Positions 46,301-54,447 of a stretch of DNA of 64,000 nt are shown one piece after another. The stretch is from Bacteroidales bacterium (GTDB lineage Bacteria; Bacteroidota; Bacteroidia; Bacteroidales; F082): assembly GCA_028704385.1 (NCBI GenBank), contig JAQVLA010000002.1:1-64000 (forward strand), given 5' to 3'. Position 1 is the stretch's first letter. Each line of letters opens with the position of its first letter. Position numbers and translations under genes: made by a program. The notes under the pieces were generated by a model. The model saw nothing but the letters and a program-made list of their open reading frames with translations. It was not told where the DNA came from and searched no databases.

Positions 46301-47308
46301 TTTGTTCCTACTACCTCTAATGCTTTTATAAGAGCAGATTTCCTGTCTTTTGAAACCGAGAGTGGCTATGATTACCTCTATATTTATGATGGCCCCAATG
46401 CTATGTCGCCACAAATTTCAGGCAGTCCATTCAGTGGTACTTCAAGCCCTGGTCTGGTTCAGGCTACTAATGACCAAGGTGCACTTACCTTCCGGTTCAC
46501 TTCTGATTATTCTTTGACAAGAAGTGGGTGGCATGCAGAAATCAGCGCCTTTATTGACCAGGATTTAGCAATTGAAATCACTGCTACTCCTCCTACTATC
46601 TGCGAAGGCGGATCAGCCGTGCTAAATGCTCATCCTGTTGGTGGAACTGGTAATTATACCTATACCTGGAGTCCAGGTGAAAGTCTAAACAATCCAAATG
46701 CCATGATGCCTATTGCTTCACCTGCTGTAACGACTACCTACACTGTGATTGTTGATGATGGAGAGACTACTGTTGAGGGCGATTATACATTGGTAGTAAA
46801 TGAAATGCCGGCGTTGGAGCTTGGCAACGATACCATCATCTGTGCTTATGAAACAATCACACTTGATGCTACCATTTTAAATGGGGTATCTTATCTATGG
46901 AATCCCAGTGGAGAAACAACCCCCTCGATCACAATTGATTCAACAGGAGTTGGGTTGGGATCTATAACTTACTCCGTGATTGCCACTGACGAAAATGGAT
47001 GCGTAGTAGAAGATGAGATAAGCATAACATTTGATATTTGTAGTAGCCTGGATGAACAAAAACTGGCTGTTTCAATTTATCCTAATCCTGCAACGAATGT
47101 AGTTAATCTGGCCATTCGCGGCAATGCCAACAGGCTTGAGTATACGCTGCTCAATTATCAGGGGAAGGTGATTTATTCTGAAGCCATGGGTAATTTCAAT
47201 GGTTCTGAAATAAAACAAATCAATCTCAGCGATTACGCCAAAGGCATTTATTACCTCAAACTGAATACTGATGATTCAGTTACAATTCATAAAATTGTAA
47301 TACAATAA
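43355..47308 (+). CDS. Gingipain-like C25 cysteine protease with CUB domain and T9SS type A tail
   Basis: This 1317-aa secreted protease starts with a signal peptide; ATG codons at 43373 and 43385 are possible starts too. A propeptide of about 240 residues comes next, then the C25 catalytic domain. His470 in NYTAHCGETSWG and Cys503 in IGNCCLAADF are 33 residues apart, the same spacing as in RgpB. After it come two related beta domains with Ca-site-like phrases (DEDGNGQADYTEAF, DAAGNGDGILDPGETAD), a CUB-like domain near 950-1070 and a PKD-like domain. The type A sorting tail (YPNPATNVVNLAI to the end) would direct export by T9SS and surface attachment. Neither Arg nor Lys specificity can be read. 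Confidence 0.92.
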   Translation: MFSESKMLTKMKKITTFFACGNQIFKASLLIVTGLLLSFTMMAQELAIDFGKTSSGTVVLTDNMQVLSASIAYPGLSTFKVESSKGVFNELLIPNTYSVGSLGEPKLPATKKLIEIPFGADVSVNVLNYNVTEYKLSDYSIEELLMPVQPSLRKDQVAEDVTFEFNTEVYQKDAFITHELASVEVLGVMRSFRIARLTIAPVSYNPVQGIIRVYNDIEFEVVFSNVDQNLTEYVKSSTYSPYFSVMQQAFLNNPTNREYPDHPDLTTYPVKYLIVSDPMFEADLAPFIDWKTKKGFEVIVAYTDEIGTSYNQIQSYVHEQYNNGTPDDPAPSFVLFVGDTPQIPAIQGSSSSKMTDLYYASVDGDYFPEMYYGRFSATNSTQLTPYIEKTLYYEKYEFTDPTYLDDVTLIAGADGTWNPRVGQPAIEYGTENYFNIEHGYVNINDYLTSPYTGCYDPARIAVGLINYTAHCGETSWGDPNLSQSMVNNFVNQDKYPLAIGNCCLAADFGYPECIGETWMRAANKGSVAYIGSSPSSYWFEDFYWAVGAFPLQGNNDGYVPTYEETTWGAYDAPFVSDYVTTGGIVFVGNLAVTEVHIQGYPSHSSPTYYWQAYNVLGDPSLVAYHTQGQDNTVEHMTILPIGLETYEVTAEPGSYVGISKDGVLHGSALVGETGVVEVPIEPVLSSGMVDIVVTKPQYIPYMIQVPAAALEGPYVVLDEYVINDEDGNGQADYTEAFTIDVTLKNVGADPSGAITATVVGEDDYLTLTGASSADFGAIVNGEVSNVADAFSFEVADYVPNEHIAAFVIEATDGTETWESNLMIKLYAPVLNIDEEIVVDDAAGNGDGILDPGETADLIVTVNNTGGSDAFDLITTIVSSDPMLVVNNATLNETALAAGEAVELAFNVTASSDSPIGYPVNINMSANSGPSGLYTATQTGVVVIGLIPDYLMSNGTFETNIGNFYDTGGPGGQYQNNESLTMTFVPTTSNAFIRADFLSFETESGYDYLYIYDGPNAMSPQISGSPFSGTSSPGLVQATNDQGALTFRFTSDYSLTRSGWHAEISAFIDQDLAIEITATPPTICEGGSAVLNAHPVGGTGNYTYTWSPGESLNNPNAMMPIASPAVTTTYTVIVDDGETTVEGDYTLVVNEMPALELGNDTIICAYETITLDATILNGVSYLWNPSGETTPSITIDSTGVGLGSITYSVIATDENGCVVEDEISITFDICSSLDEQKLAVSIYPNPATNVVNLAIRGNANRLEYTLLNYQGKVIYSEAMGNFNGSEIKQINLSDYAKGIYYLKLNTDDSVTIHKIVIQ

Positions 47309-47319
47309 GTAATACCTGA

Positions 47320-47354
47320 AAACGTACCGTAGTATATGCTGCGGTACGTTTTTT
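47320..47354 (+). terminator. Terminator between the two C25 protease genes
   Basis: AAACGTACCG (47320-47329) pairs perfectly with CGGTACGTTT (47342-47351), followed by TTT. The second protease gene begins 20 bp later, so some read-through may feed it. Confidence 0.85.
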
Positions 47355-47374
47355 CCAAAATCAAATATTAACCT

Positions 47375-50300
47375 ATGAAAAATTTTATTTTCACACTATC
47401 GTTACTGCTTTTTGCCAGTGCTGGCTTTTCACAGCAATGGTATCCGATTGACGAGCAGTCACCTTCAAAAATCTCCCAAAATCTGGAGCAATCCAATGAG
47501 GATGAAATCGTTATTTCGTTTGAAATTCCGGGATTCTTCGCAACAACTGTTGAAACTCCACACGGAAAATCTGCTATCATAAGTGTTCCTAAAATGGTCT
47601 CGATGCTCGAAAAAGGTGCTCCTGACCTGCCTGTTTATGGTGCCTCTGCCATAATAGGAGATCAGGCATTGATGGAGATTGAAATACTTGATGCCTCCTA
47701 CACTGATTTTGAGAATTTTGAAATAGCACCTTCTAAAGGGAACTTCAGTCGTGATATTGATCCTGCCACAGTTCCTTACACTTACGGTGAGATGTACGAT
47801 AAAAATGAATTTTATCCGGCTGACAGAGCAATGCTTCAAGAACCTTATATCCTAAGAGATTACCGGGGACAGGTTGCAAGTGTTTATCCGTTTGCCTATA
47901 ACCCGCAAACCAAAACACTTCGGGTATTTCACCAGTTGACCATAAAAATGGTAAAAATCGGAGAAGGTGGCGAAAACCAACTCACGCGTAAAAGCCCTCA
48001 GATAATAACTGACAAAGAGTTTAAACACCTGTATGCCCATCATTTTATTAATTATTCTGAAGCGCAAAACCGCTATCCTGTTCTTGCAGAAGAAGGCAAT
48101 ATGATTGTGATCAGTCATGGCCCTTTTATGGAAGCAATGGAATCTTTTGTGGCCTGGAAGAAAAGAACAGGACGTCCAATCGAGATATTTGATGTAGCCA
48201 CTATCGGGACCAACCCAACTGCCATAAAAGATTTTATAACAAATTATTACAACGACAATGGACTGACACATATACTCCTGGTTGGAGATCATCAACATGT
48301 TCCGAGTTATAATAACAGCAGTTCAGGTGGTTATTCTGACAATTATTATGGTTATCTATCTGGTAATGACTCATATAACGAAGCTTTTGTGGGGCGTTTC
48401 TCTGCCGAAAGTCCGGCTCATGTCGAAACAATGGTACAGCGGATACTAACTTTTGAACGGGATTTGGACGAAAGTGCTGATTGGGTTAATATTGGCATGG
48501 GAATAGCCCGCAACGAAGGTGCTGGTGGTGGCCATAATGGTGGTGAAGCTGATTATGTGCACATGGATTATATTCGTGATAGTCTGCTCAATTATACTTA
48601 TGCTACTGTATATCAGGAGTATGACGGTGGTGTTCCTGGTATGCCCAATACAACTGCTGCAGAGATATCAGCGAATATTAATAGCGGAACCAGTATTATT
48701 AATTATTGTAACCATGGCTCACAAAACAGCTGGAGTGTTGGCGGATACAGCAGCTCTCACGTGGATGCACTTACCAATACTGACCGTTGGCCTGTGATTT
48801 GGGCAGTAGCCTGCGACAATGGCAAATTTACAAGCGGCAATTGTTTTGCGGAGGCTTGGACCAGAGCCACACACAATGGTGAACCTACAGGAGCTATAGG
48901 CACTATGATGTCGTGGATTTCGCAGCCCTGGCAACCCCCAATGACCGGACAGGACGAAATGGTTACCATCCTTGTCGAAGGTTATGAAAATAATATCAAG
49001 CGCACTCTTGGCGGGAACTCCATCAATGGTAGCATGAAAATGCTTGACCTCCACGGAAGTTCAGGCAGGTCAACACACGATACCTGGATACTTTTTGGTG
49101 ATCCTTCGATGACGATGCGTACCGATGTACCTGCCCCAATGACTGTTTCTCATTCCTCAACACTTTTCCTGGGTATGCAGGAGCTAAATGTAAATGTAGA
49201 TGCTGAGGATGCCATTGTTACCCTTACCTGGGATGGCGAAATTCTGGCTTCTGCTTATGTCGAAAGCGGCCAGGCCGATCTCAGTTTTCCAGCACTGGCT
49301 GAGGTGGGAATGCTGGATATCACGGTTTTCGGATACAATAGGGTTACTTATATGTCAACAATTGAGGTGATACCGGCCGAAGGACCTTTTATTGCCTATG
49401 TTAGTAATGAAATCAATGACGAAACGGGTAATGGTAATGGGTTGATCGACTTTTCAGAGCTGATTTCGTTAGGGATCACAGTGGAAAATCTGGGTGTTGA
49501 AACAGCTACTGATCTGCTTGCAACCCTTTCGTCCGAAAGCGAATACATCACCTTTACAGATGATACCGAAGATTATGGTGAATTGGAAGCCGGTTCCGAA
49601 TTGTTCATTGCAGATGCCTTTAGTTTTGAAGTTGCAGATGATATTCCTGATATGACCAGCATTCCGTTCCTGCTGACCATCACGGGAGCCGAAGACAGCT
49701 GGGAAGCATCCTTTAACATTTCTGCTCATGCACCTGCCTTCTCCATGGGAACTTACATGATTGCAGATGATATAGTAGGAAACAGTAATGGCCGTCTTGA
49801 CCCGGGCGAAACAGCAAGGATCATTGTGAATGTGCAGAATGTTGGTTCATGTTCGGCTTTCGACGTCTTGAATGAGTTGATTCTGAATAATTCCTATGTT
49901 ACCGTAAATGATGACTCCTATCTAATTCCGGAACTTACAGGTGGCAGTCAGGCTTTCTTCGAGATCTCAGTGAGCCCCACGGCACCGATTGGGACAGTGA
50001 TTGAGTTTAGTTGCCTGGTTTCATCAGGGGCTTACACTGCGGAGAAGAGCTTTGTAGCCAAAGTTGGATTGATTCTTGAAGACTTCGAAACAGGTGATTT
50101 TACAGCCTTTGAATGGACACAGGGAGGAAATCAGCCCTGGCTTATCACAGAAGATAATGTGTACGAAGGTAGTTTCTCTGCCAAATCAGGTGACATATCG
50201 CACAACCAAAGTTCGGAATTGATCCTCCAGTATGAGGCCAGTATCGACGATAGTATCTCATTCTTCTGTAAGGTTTCGTCTGAATCCGGATACGACTGGC

Positions 50301-51808
50301 TACGCTTTTATATCGACAACAATCAGAAAGCTGAATGGTCAGGAAATGTGGATTGGAATCGTGTGGCTTATGCCGTGCCTCAGGGCGAGCATACCTTTAA
50401 ATGGGTATATTCGAAGGATGTTTCAGTGGATGGAGGGGATGATATGGCCATGATTGATTATATTATTTTTCCGGCCAGTGTTTCTACCACCGGATGGGCA
50501 GGCAATGATGCAGCTGTATGTGAGGGCGAAGATTATCAACTCGATGGATTTGCTGATTATTATAATGAGCTGGAATGGATAACTTCGGGAACAGGAACAT
50601 TTGATGATCCCACAATTTTGAATCCGGTTTATACACCCGGTTCAGAAGACATTTCTGCCGGAAGTGTGGAACTAACACTGATCGTAACAGGCGAATCCTC
50701 TGCCATTGAATCCAGCATGATACTTACTATCAACCCAATGTCGGTTGCAGATGCCGGAGAACCTGGATTTATCTGCCAGGACGAATATTTCGAAATTACT
50801 TCGGCCTATGCCGAAAATTATTCTGCATTGACCTGGGAAACCAGTGGAACAGGAAGTTTTACTGATCCTTCAGCACTCAATCCTGTTTATGTGCCAAGTG
50901 CTGATGATTATGTTGTCGGAATGGTTAGTCTTACTTTAACTGCTCAGGGAATTGGTAGCTGCGGTGATGCCGTAAGTTCAACAGAACTTAGTTTCTATAG
51001 CTTGCCAACTGCTTTGCTCACAGGTGATCAGTCTGTCTGTCAAGGTGAAGAAGCCCAGCTAACCATCACGCTGACAGGTGAAGCACCCTGGACAGTTGAA
51101 ATGGCAGAGGATATGGGAACCATAGAAATATTTGATACGCCCTACACCATGGTGTTGATACCTGAAGCACCTATGGAAATGAGTTTGCTTTCTGTAACAG
51201 ATGGCAATGGATGTATCAATACTGGAGAAGGTTCTGCTGCAATTGACTTGTTGTACCCACCTGCTGCACCATTATCACCAATAGTACCGGATAGTGTTGA
51301 TTATGCGGAAAACACTGTTTCAGTTGTAACGATTGAAGCCGTCGAAGGTGCTACTGCTTACGAATGGGCTGTTGTGCCTGCTGAAGCCGGAACTTTCGAA
51401 GGAGAAGGCCTGGAGGTAAACATCAACTGGAATACTTCTTATATTGGTGAAGCAGAACTGATGGCCAGAGCACAAAATGAATGCGGCTGGAGCGATTGGT
51501 CACCGGCCGCTACTGTGGTTTTGGAAAGCTCCGTTGGATTGAATGAAAACTTTGCTAAGTCTTTGGTGGTTTATCCAAACCCAAGCAATGGCGAGGTTTA
51601 CCTTAGCCTGGATTATCTGTTGAAGGGAAAAGTAAATCTGACAGTAGCCAACAGCCTTGGCAAGCTTGTTTACGAAAGTGAAATGGAAGCATCTGCGTTT
51701 ACCTCAGCTGTTAAACTGCCAATTTCACACCTTGAAAATGGGGTTTACCTGATCCGCATCACCTCTGCTGACGGACAGGCTGTAAAACCGCTTTTTATCA
51801 ATAAGTAA
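47375..51808 (+). CDS. Second gingipain-like C25 protease with T9SS type A tail
   Basis: This 1477-aa secreted protease has a signal peptide (1-19) and a propeptide, then a C25 domain with His447 in YCNHGSQNSW and Cys480 in AVACDNGKF, again 33 residues apart. The motif VACxNGxF is close to that of RgpB. Two beta domains homologous to those of the preceding protease follow (DETGNGNGLIDFSE, DIVGNSNGRLDPGETAR). A jelly-roll-like domain (about 905-1030, FETGDFTAFEW to YIIFP), several short repeats (ETSGTGSFTDPSALNPVY) and the sorting tail (YPNPSNGEVYLSL) complete it. It is a divergent paralogue of the first protease. Substrate is unknown. Confidence 0.92.
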   Translation: MKNFIFTLSLLLFASAGFSQQWYPIDEQSPSKISQNLEQSNEDEIVISFEIPGFFATTVETPHGKSAIISVPKMVSMLEKGAPDLPVYGASAIIGDQALMEIEILDASYTDFENFEIAPSKGNFSRDIDPATVPYTYGEMYDKNEFYPADRAMLQEPYILRDYRGQVASVYPFAYNPQTKTLRVFHQLTIKMVKIGEGGENQLTRKSPQIITDKEFKHLYAHHFINYSEAQNRYPVLAEEGNMIVISHGPFMEAMESFVAWKKRTGRPIEIFDVATIGTNPTAIKDFITNYYNDNGLTHILLVGDHQHVPSYNNSSSGGYSDNYYGYLSGNDSYNEAFVGRFSAESPAHVETMVQRILTFERDLDESADWVNIGMGIARNEGAGGGHNGGEADYVHMDYIRDSLLNYTYATVYQEYDGGVPGMPNTTAAEISANINSGTSIINYCNHGSQNSWSVGGYSSSHVDALTNTDRWPVIWAVACDNGKFTSGNCFAEAWTRATHNGEPTGAIGTMMSWISQPWQPPMTGQDEMVTILVEGYENNIKRTLGGNSINGSMKMLDLHGSSGRSTHDTWILFGDPSMTMRTDVPAPMTVSHSSTLFLGMQELNVNVDAEDAIVTLTWDGEILASAYVESGQADLSFPALAEVGMLDITVFGYNRVTYMSTIEVIPAEGPFIAYVSNEINDETGNGNGLIDFSELISLGITVENLGVETATDLLATLSSESEYITFTDDTEDYGELEAGSELFIADAFSFEVADDIPDMTSIPFLLTITGAEDSWEASFNISAHAPAFSMGTYMIADDIVGNSNGRLDPGETARIIVNVQNVGSCSAFDVLNELILNNSYVTVNDDSYLIPELTGGSQAFFEISVSPTAPIGTVIEFSCLVSSGAYTAEKSFVAKVGLILEDFETGDFTAFEWTQGGNQPWLITEDNVYEGSFSAKSGDISHNQSSELILQYEASIDDSISFFCKVSSESGYDWLRFYIDNNQKAEWSGNVDWNRVAYAVPQGEHTFKWVYSKDVSVDGGDDMAMIDYIIFPASVSTTGWAGNDAAVCEGEDYQLDGFADYYNELEWITSGTGTFDDPTILNPVYTPGSEDISAGSVELTLIVTGESSAIESSMILTINPMSVADAGEPGFICQDEYFEITSAYAENYSALTWETSGTGSFTDPSALNPVYVPSADDYVVGMVSLTLTAQGIGSCGDAVSSTELSFYSLPTALLTGDQSVCQGEEAQLTITLTGEAPWTVEMAEDMGTIEIFDTPYTMVLIPEAPMEMSLLSVTDGNGCINTGEGSAAIDLLYPPAAPLSPIVPDSVDYAENTVSVVTIEAVEGATAYEWAVVPAEAGTFEGEGLEVNINWNTSYIGEAELMARAQNECGWSDWSPAATVVLESSVGLNENFAKSLVVYPNPSNGEVYLSLDYLLKGKVNLTVANSLGKLVYESEMEASAFTSAVKLPISHLENGVYLIRITSADGQAVKPLFINK

Positions 51809-51830
51809 TGTCTCAATAACAATTGGTTAT

Positions 51831-51858
51831 AGCCGGTTCAAATGAGCCGGCTTTTTTT
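51831..51858 (+). terminator. Terminator of the second C25 protease gene
   Basis: AGCCGG (51831-51836) pairs with CCGGCT (51847-51852), followed by six or seven T. Confidence 0.8.
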
Positions 51859-51970
51859 CTTACAATAGAATTGGTTAGAAACATCCGTCATGCTTTTAAA
51901 CTGTAAATATTCTAATCAGGAATCTAAATTAATATGACTGAATATCAATTCAATACAACAAAATAAAAAG

Positions 51971-52000
51971 TTGACAATCTGATGAAAAGTTTTATTTTTG
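51971..52000 (+). promoter_or_regulatory. Promoter of the GH47 lipoprotein gene
   Basis: TTG at 51971-51973 and TATTTTTG at 51993-52000 have 19 bp between them, a full Bacteroidota promoter. A second -7 match, TAAGTTTG, stands at 52010-52017. Both lie within 80 bp of the ATG at 52048. Confidence 0.55.
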
Positions 52001-52047
52001 AAGTTTACATAAGTTTGATATCTATAGAAATTCAAAACACATAAAGC

Positions 52048-53448
52048 ATGAAAAACATATTCTTTATTGGACTTATCTTGATTTTTATAGTTTCTTGTAA
52101 ATCAAGGAATAATAATTCAGAAACGAATCCTGAAATAGGTATATTGGCTGACGAAGTAAAAAGTGAAACCCTCAGAAGCTGGCAGGCATATAAAAATTAC
52201 GCCTGGGGACATGATGCCCTGGCACCCTTGTCGAAAACTGGTAAAAACTGGTATGAGGAGCCACTTTACATTTCGCCCATTGATGCCTACAGTACATTAT
52301 TTATGATGGGGCTTGAAGATGAAACCAATCTAATTGAATCATATGTAATTGATTCACTGAATTTTGATAAAGATTTAGATGCCAAGGTTTTTGAGGTAAA
52401 CATTCGGATTTTGGGCGGATTGTTATCCATGTATGAGTTGTCGCGCAATGATGCCGTTCTCGCAAAAGCAAAGGACTTCGCCGACCGGTTATTACCCGCC
52501 TTTGATACAAAAACGGGCATCCCAAAATATTGGGTAAACCTTAGAACCGGACACGCACATGGCGATACCGTTAACGTTGCCGAAGCCGCTACCTACACTT
52601 TTGAGATGGGTGTTTTGAGCTACTATACTCAGGATCCCAAATATTATCAGGCAGGTAAAAAAGCCACTTTAGCCATTTTCGACCGACGTTCAGAAATTGG
52701 TTTGATTGGTGATGTTATTAATGTGGAAACCGGAGAGTGGATCTCAACACAAAGTCATATCTGTGCCGGTGTTGATTCGTATTACGAATACCTGTATAAA
52801 AGTTATTTGTTGTTTGGAGACGTGGAACTGGAAAAACTTTGGCAGGAGAGTATCAATGGGATTAACACCTATATGGCCGAAACACACGATGGAAAACTCT
52901 GGTATGGCCGGGCTGATATGTTCAGCGGAGAAAAAATCAGCTCAAGAATTACTTTGTACGATGCTTTTTTCCCCGCAATACTTGCTTTGTCAGGCGATAC
53001 CACACGAGCTACCCAATTGCAACGGAGTTGGAACTACCTATGGAAGATTAACGGACTGGAACCTATGGTGTACGACTACAAAACAGCAACTTCATCCTAT
53101 CCGGCCTATGACCTGAATCCCGAGATCATTGAATCAGCTTATTATCTATTTAAGATTACCGGTGATAGTAGTTATTATAAGATGAATGTTGATTATTGGT
53201 CAGATATCAAGGCCTACTGCAGGACTGATGTTGCATTTACAAGTATTAAGGATGTTGCAACAAAGGAACAGAAAGACTATATGCCTACCTTCTTTTTTGC
53301 CGAAACGCTTAAGTATCTGTATCTTTCATTTTCTGAAGATCAACATAGTTATCCCTTTTATGACTATATCTTCAATACCGAAGCACACCCTTTTAGAAGG
53401 AGTCATTTCGACAAGCAGATGGCAGCAGGTTATCTCGGTTTTGAGTGA
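52048..53448 (+). CDS. GH47-family alpha-mannosidase-like lipoprotein
   Basis: This 466-aa protein has a lipoprotein signal (FIVSCKS, with the lipid Cys at 17). Its (alpha/alpha)7-barrel motifs are those of class I alpha-1,2-mannosidases, in order: YKNYAWGHDALAPLSKTG, PIDAYSTLFMMGLEDE, VNIRILGGLLSMYELS, GVDSYYEYLYKSYLLF, NPEIIESAYYLFKITGD and the Ca-binding FNTEAHPF near the end. GH47 enzymes trim mannose from glycans and are mostly eukaryotic, with some bacterial members. Here it would face the periplasm or the cell surface. A fungal or bacterial mannan or N-glycan is a possible substrate; this is inference. No sus-type genes sit beside it. Confidence 0.85.
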   Translation: MKNIFFIGLILIFIVSCKSRNNNSETNPEIGILADEVKSETLRSWQAYKNYAWGHDALAPLSKTGKNWYEEPLYISPIDAYSTLFMMGLEDETNLIESYVIDSLNFDKDLDAKVFEVNIRILGGLLSMYELSRNDAVLAKAKDFADRLLPAFDTKTGIPKYWVNLRTGHAHGDTVNVAEAATYTFEMGVLSYYTQDPKYYQAGKKATLAIFDRRSEIGLIGDVINVETGEWISTQSHICAGVDSYYEYLYKSYLLFGDVELEKLWQESINGINTYMAETHDGKLWYGRADMFSGEKISSRITLYDAFFPAILALSGDTTRATQLQRSWNYLWKINGLEPMVYDYKTATSSYPAYDLNPEIIESAYYLFKITGDSSYYKMNVDYWSDIKAYCRTDVAFTSIKDVATKEQKDYMPTFFFAETLKYLYLSFSEDQHSYPFYDYIFNTEAHPFRRSHFDKQMAAGYLGFE

Positions 53449-53750
53449 ATTCGGCTGATCAATCCCTTTAGATAGAGCATAAAGCTCTTAAGTAGCATTT
53501 GCAGCTTCTTTATAACAGTTTCGATACTGCAGACAAAATTTACGTCTGAGTTTACGTGATTTATTCAGGGTATAGTGCTGTGGATTAAATCCTCAGTTGT
53601 GTACTTTTCCCCCACTTTTTTGCTATTATTTTGTTCGGCTAAATTTTTTAAAATGCTGTAATAGAGCAATATAAGATTTATGGCTTTTTTGGTATCCATT
53701 TTGAAAGAAACATTACCAACTATAATGTTTAACTCAAAATATCTAACCCT
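53449..53750. other. Intergenic stretch without a recognisable gene
   Basis: The 302 bp between the GH47 gene and the PepSY-like gene are AT-rich. I see no gene, no strong terminator and no exact -7 element. Confidence 0.4.
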
Positions 53751-54089
53751 ATGAAAAAGTTAAAGTCATTAGCGATCAGTTTTCTTATCGTTGCCGGATT
53801 TTTTACCGGAATCAGTTCAACAGTTGCAAATGTTCTTCCAGGCGAAGGTTATACAATCAGTTTGATGGATGATGACCAGCGTACAGAAGTTAAATTGGCC
53901 GATTTGCCTCAGGCAGTAAAAGACGTGCTAGAAGGTGATGACTACAAAGGCTGGGAAGCTGAACAAACTGTTTATCTGGTGAAGGACAAAGCCACCAATA
54001 GCGAATACTACGAAATAACACTCAAACATTTCGAAAGTGAACAATCCAAAACGATAAAGCTCAAAGCAACGGGCGAAAAGATTAAATAG
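53751..54089 (+). CDS. Small secreted PepSY-like protein
   Basis: This 112-aa protein has a signal peptide (about 1-26) and a single small alpha/beta domain. The pattern VKLADLPQAVKDVLEGDDYKGW, then EYYEITLKHFESEQSKTIKL, matches Bacteroidota PepSY-like proteins. The family is thought to bind or inhibit partners in the periplasm, but this one has no known function. It has a clear terminator just downstream and looks like a single-gene unit. Confidence 0.7.
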   Translation: MKKLKSLAISFLIVAGFFTGISSTVANVLPGEGYTISLMDDDQRTEVKLADLPQAVKDVLEGDDYKGWEAEQTVYLVKDKATNSEYYEITLKHFESEQSKTIKLKATGEKIK

Positions 54090-54120
54090 GCAGTTCTTTT
54101 TATAAAATCGTTTGGTTGTT

Positions 54121-54153
54121 ACAGGAGTTAACTAAAAATTAACTCCTGTTTTT
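54121..54153 (+). terminator. Terminator of the PepSY-like gene
   Basis: A perfect 11-bp stem (ACAGGAGTTAA at 54121-54131, TTAACTCCTGT at 54139-54149) with a 7-nt loop is followed by TTTT. Confidence 0.88.
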
Positions 54154-54170
54154 CATAAAAACATTACAAA

Positions 54171-54365
54171 ATGATCACAATCAATAATAACAATAACAAT
54201 CTGATTTCGGCCCATAGAACACAAAAACAGGCGGGTTGGGTCATTAATACACCAGCCTGGAACAGCAGGATGTCTTTTATCATTCCTTTAAAACCGGCAA
54301 TTTTCAACAATCTTTTTAATTCGCAGATCTTCAATTTTTTGTCTGTCAGCTTCAAAAAGCAATAA
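54171..54365 (+). CDS. Doubtful small frame with six Asn codons in a row
   Basis: The 64-codon frame begins MITINNNNNN and has no recognisable domain. It lies between the PepSY-like gene's terminator and the response regulator gene. An imperfect inverted repeat (AGGC at about 54231, GCCT at about 54256) lies inside it. It could be a short leader peptide, a remnant or chance. No Shine-Dalgarno is seen. The rest of 54154-54447 holds only the -7 element below. Confidence 0.2.
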   Translation: MITINNNNNNLISAHRTQKQAGWVINTPAWNSRMSFIIPLKPAIFNNLFNSQIFNFLSVSFKKQ

Positions 54366-54412
54366 ATTCTAATCAGAATTAAAGGCTAAACTTCTGTTTG
54401 ACCGATTTGAAG

Positions 54413-54420
54413 TACTTTTG
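54413..54420 (+). promoter_or_regulatory. Candidate -7 element of the response regulator gene
   Basis: TACTTTTG matches TAnnTTTG and stands 27 bp before the ATG at 54448. A TTTG at 54397 is too close for a -33 element. Confidence 0.4.
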
Positions 54421-54447
54421 CAGAAGTCGTTCCAATTTATTGCTTTT

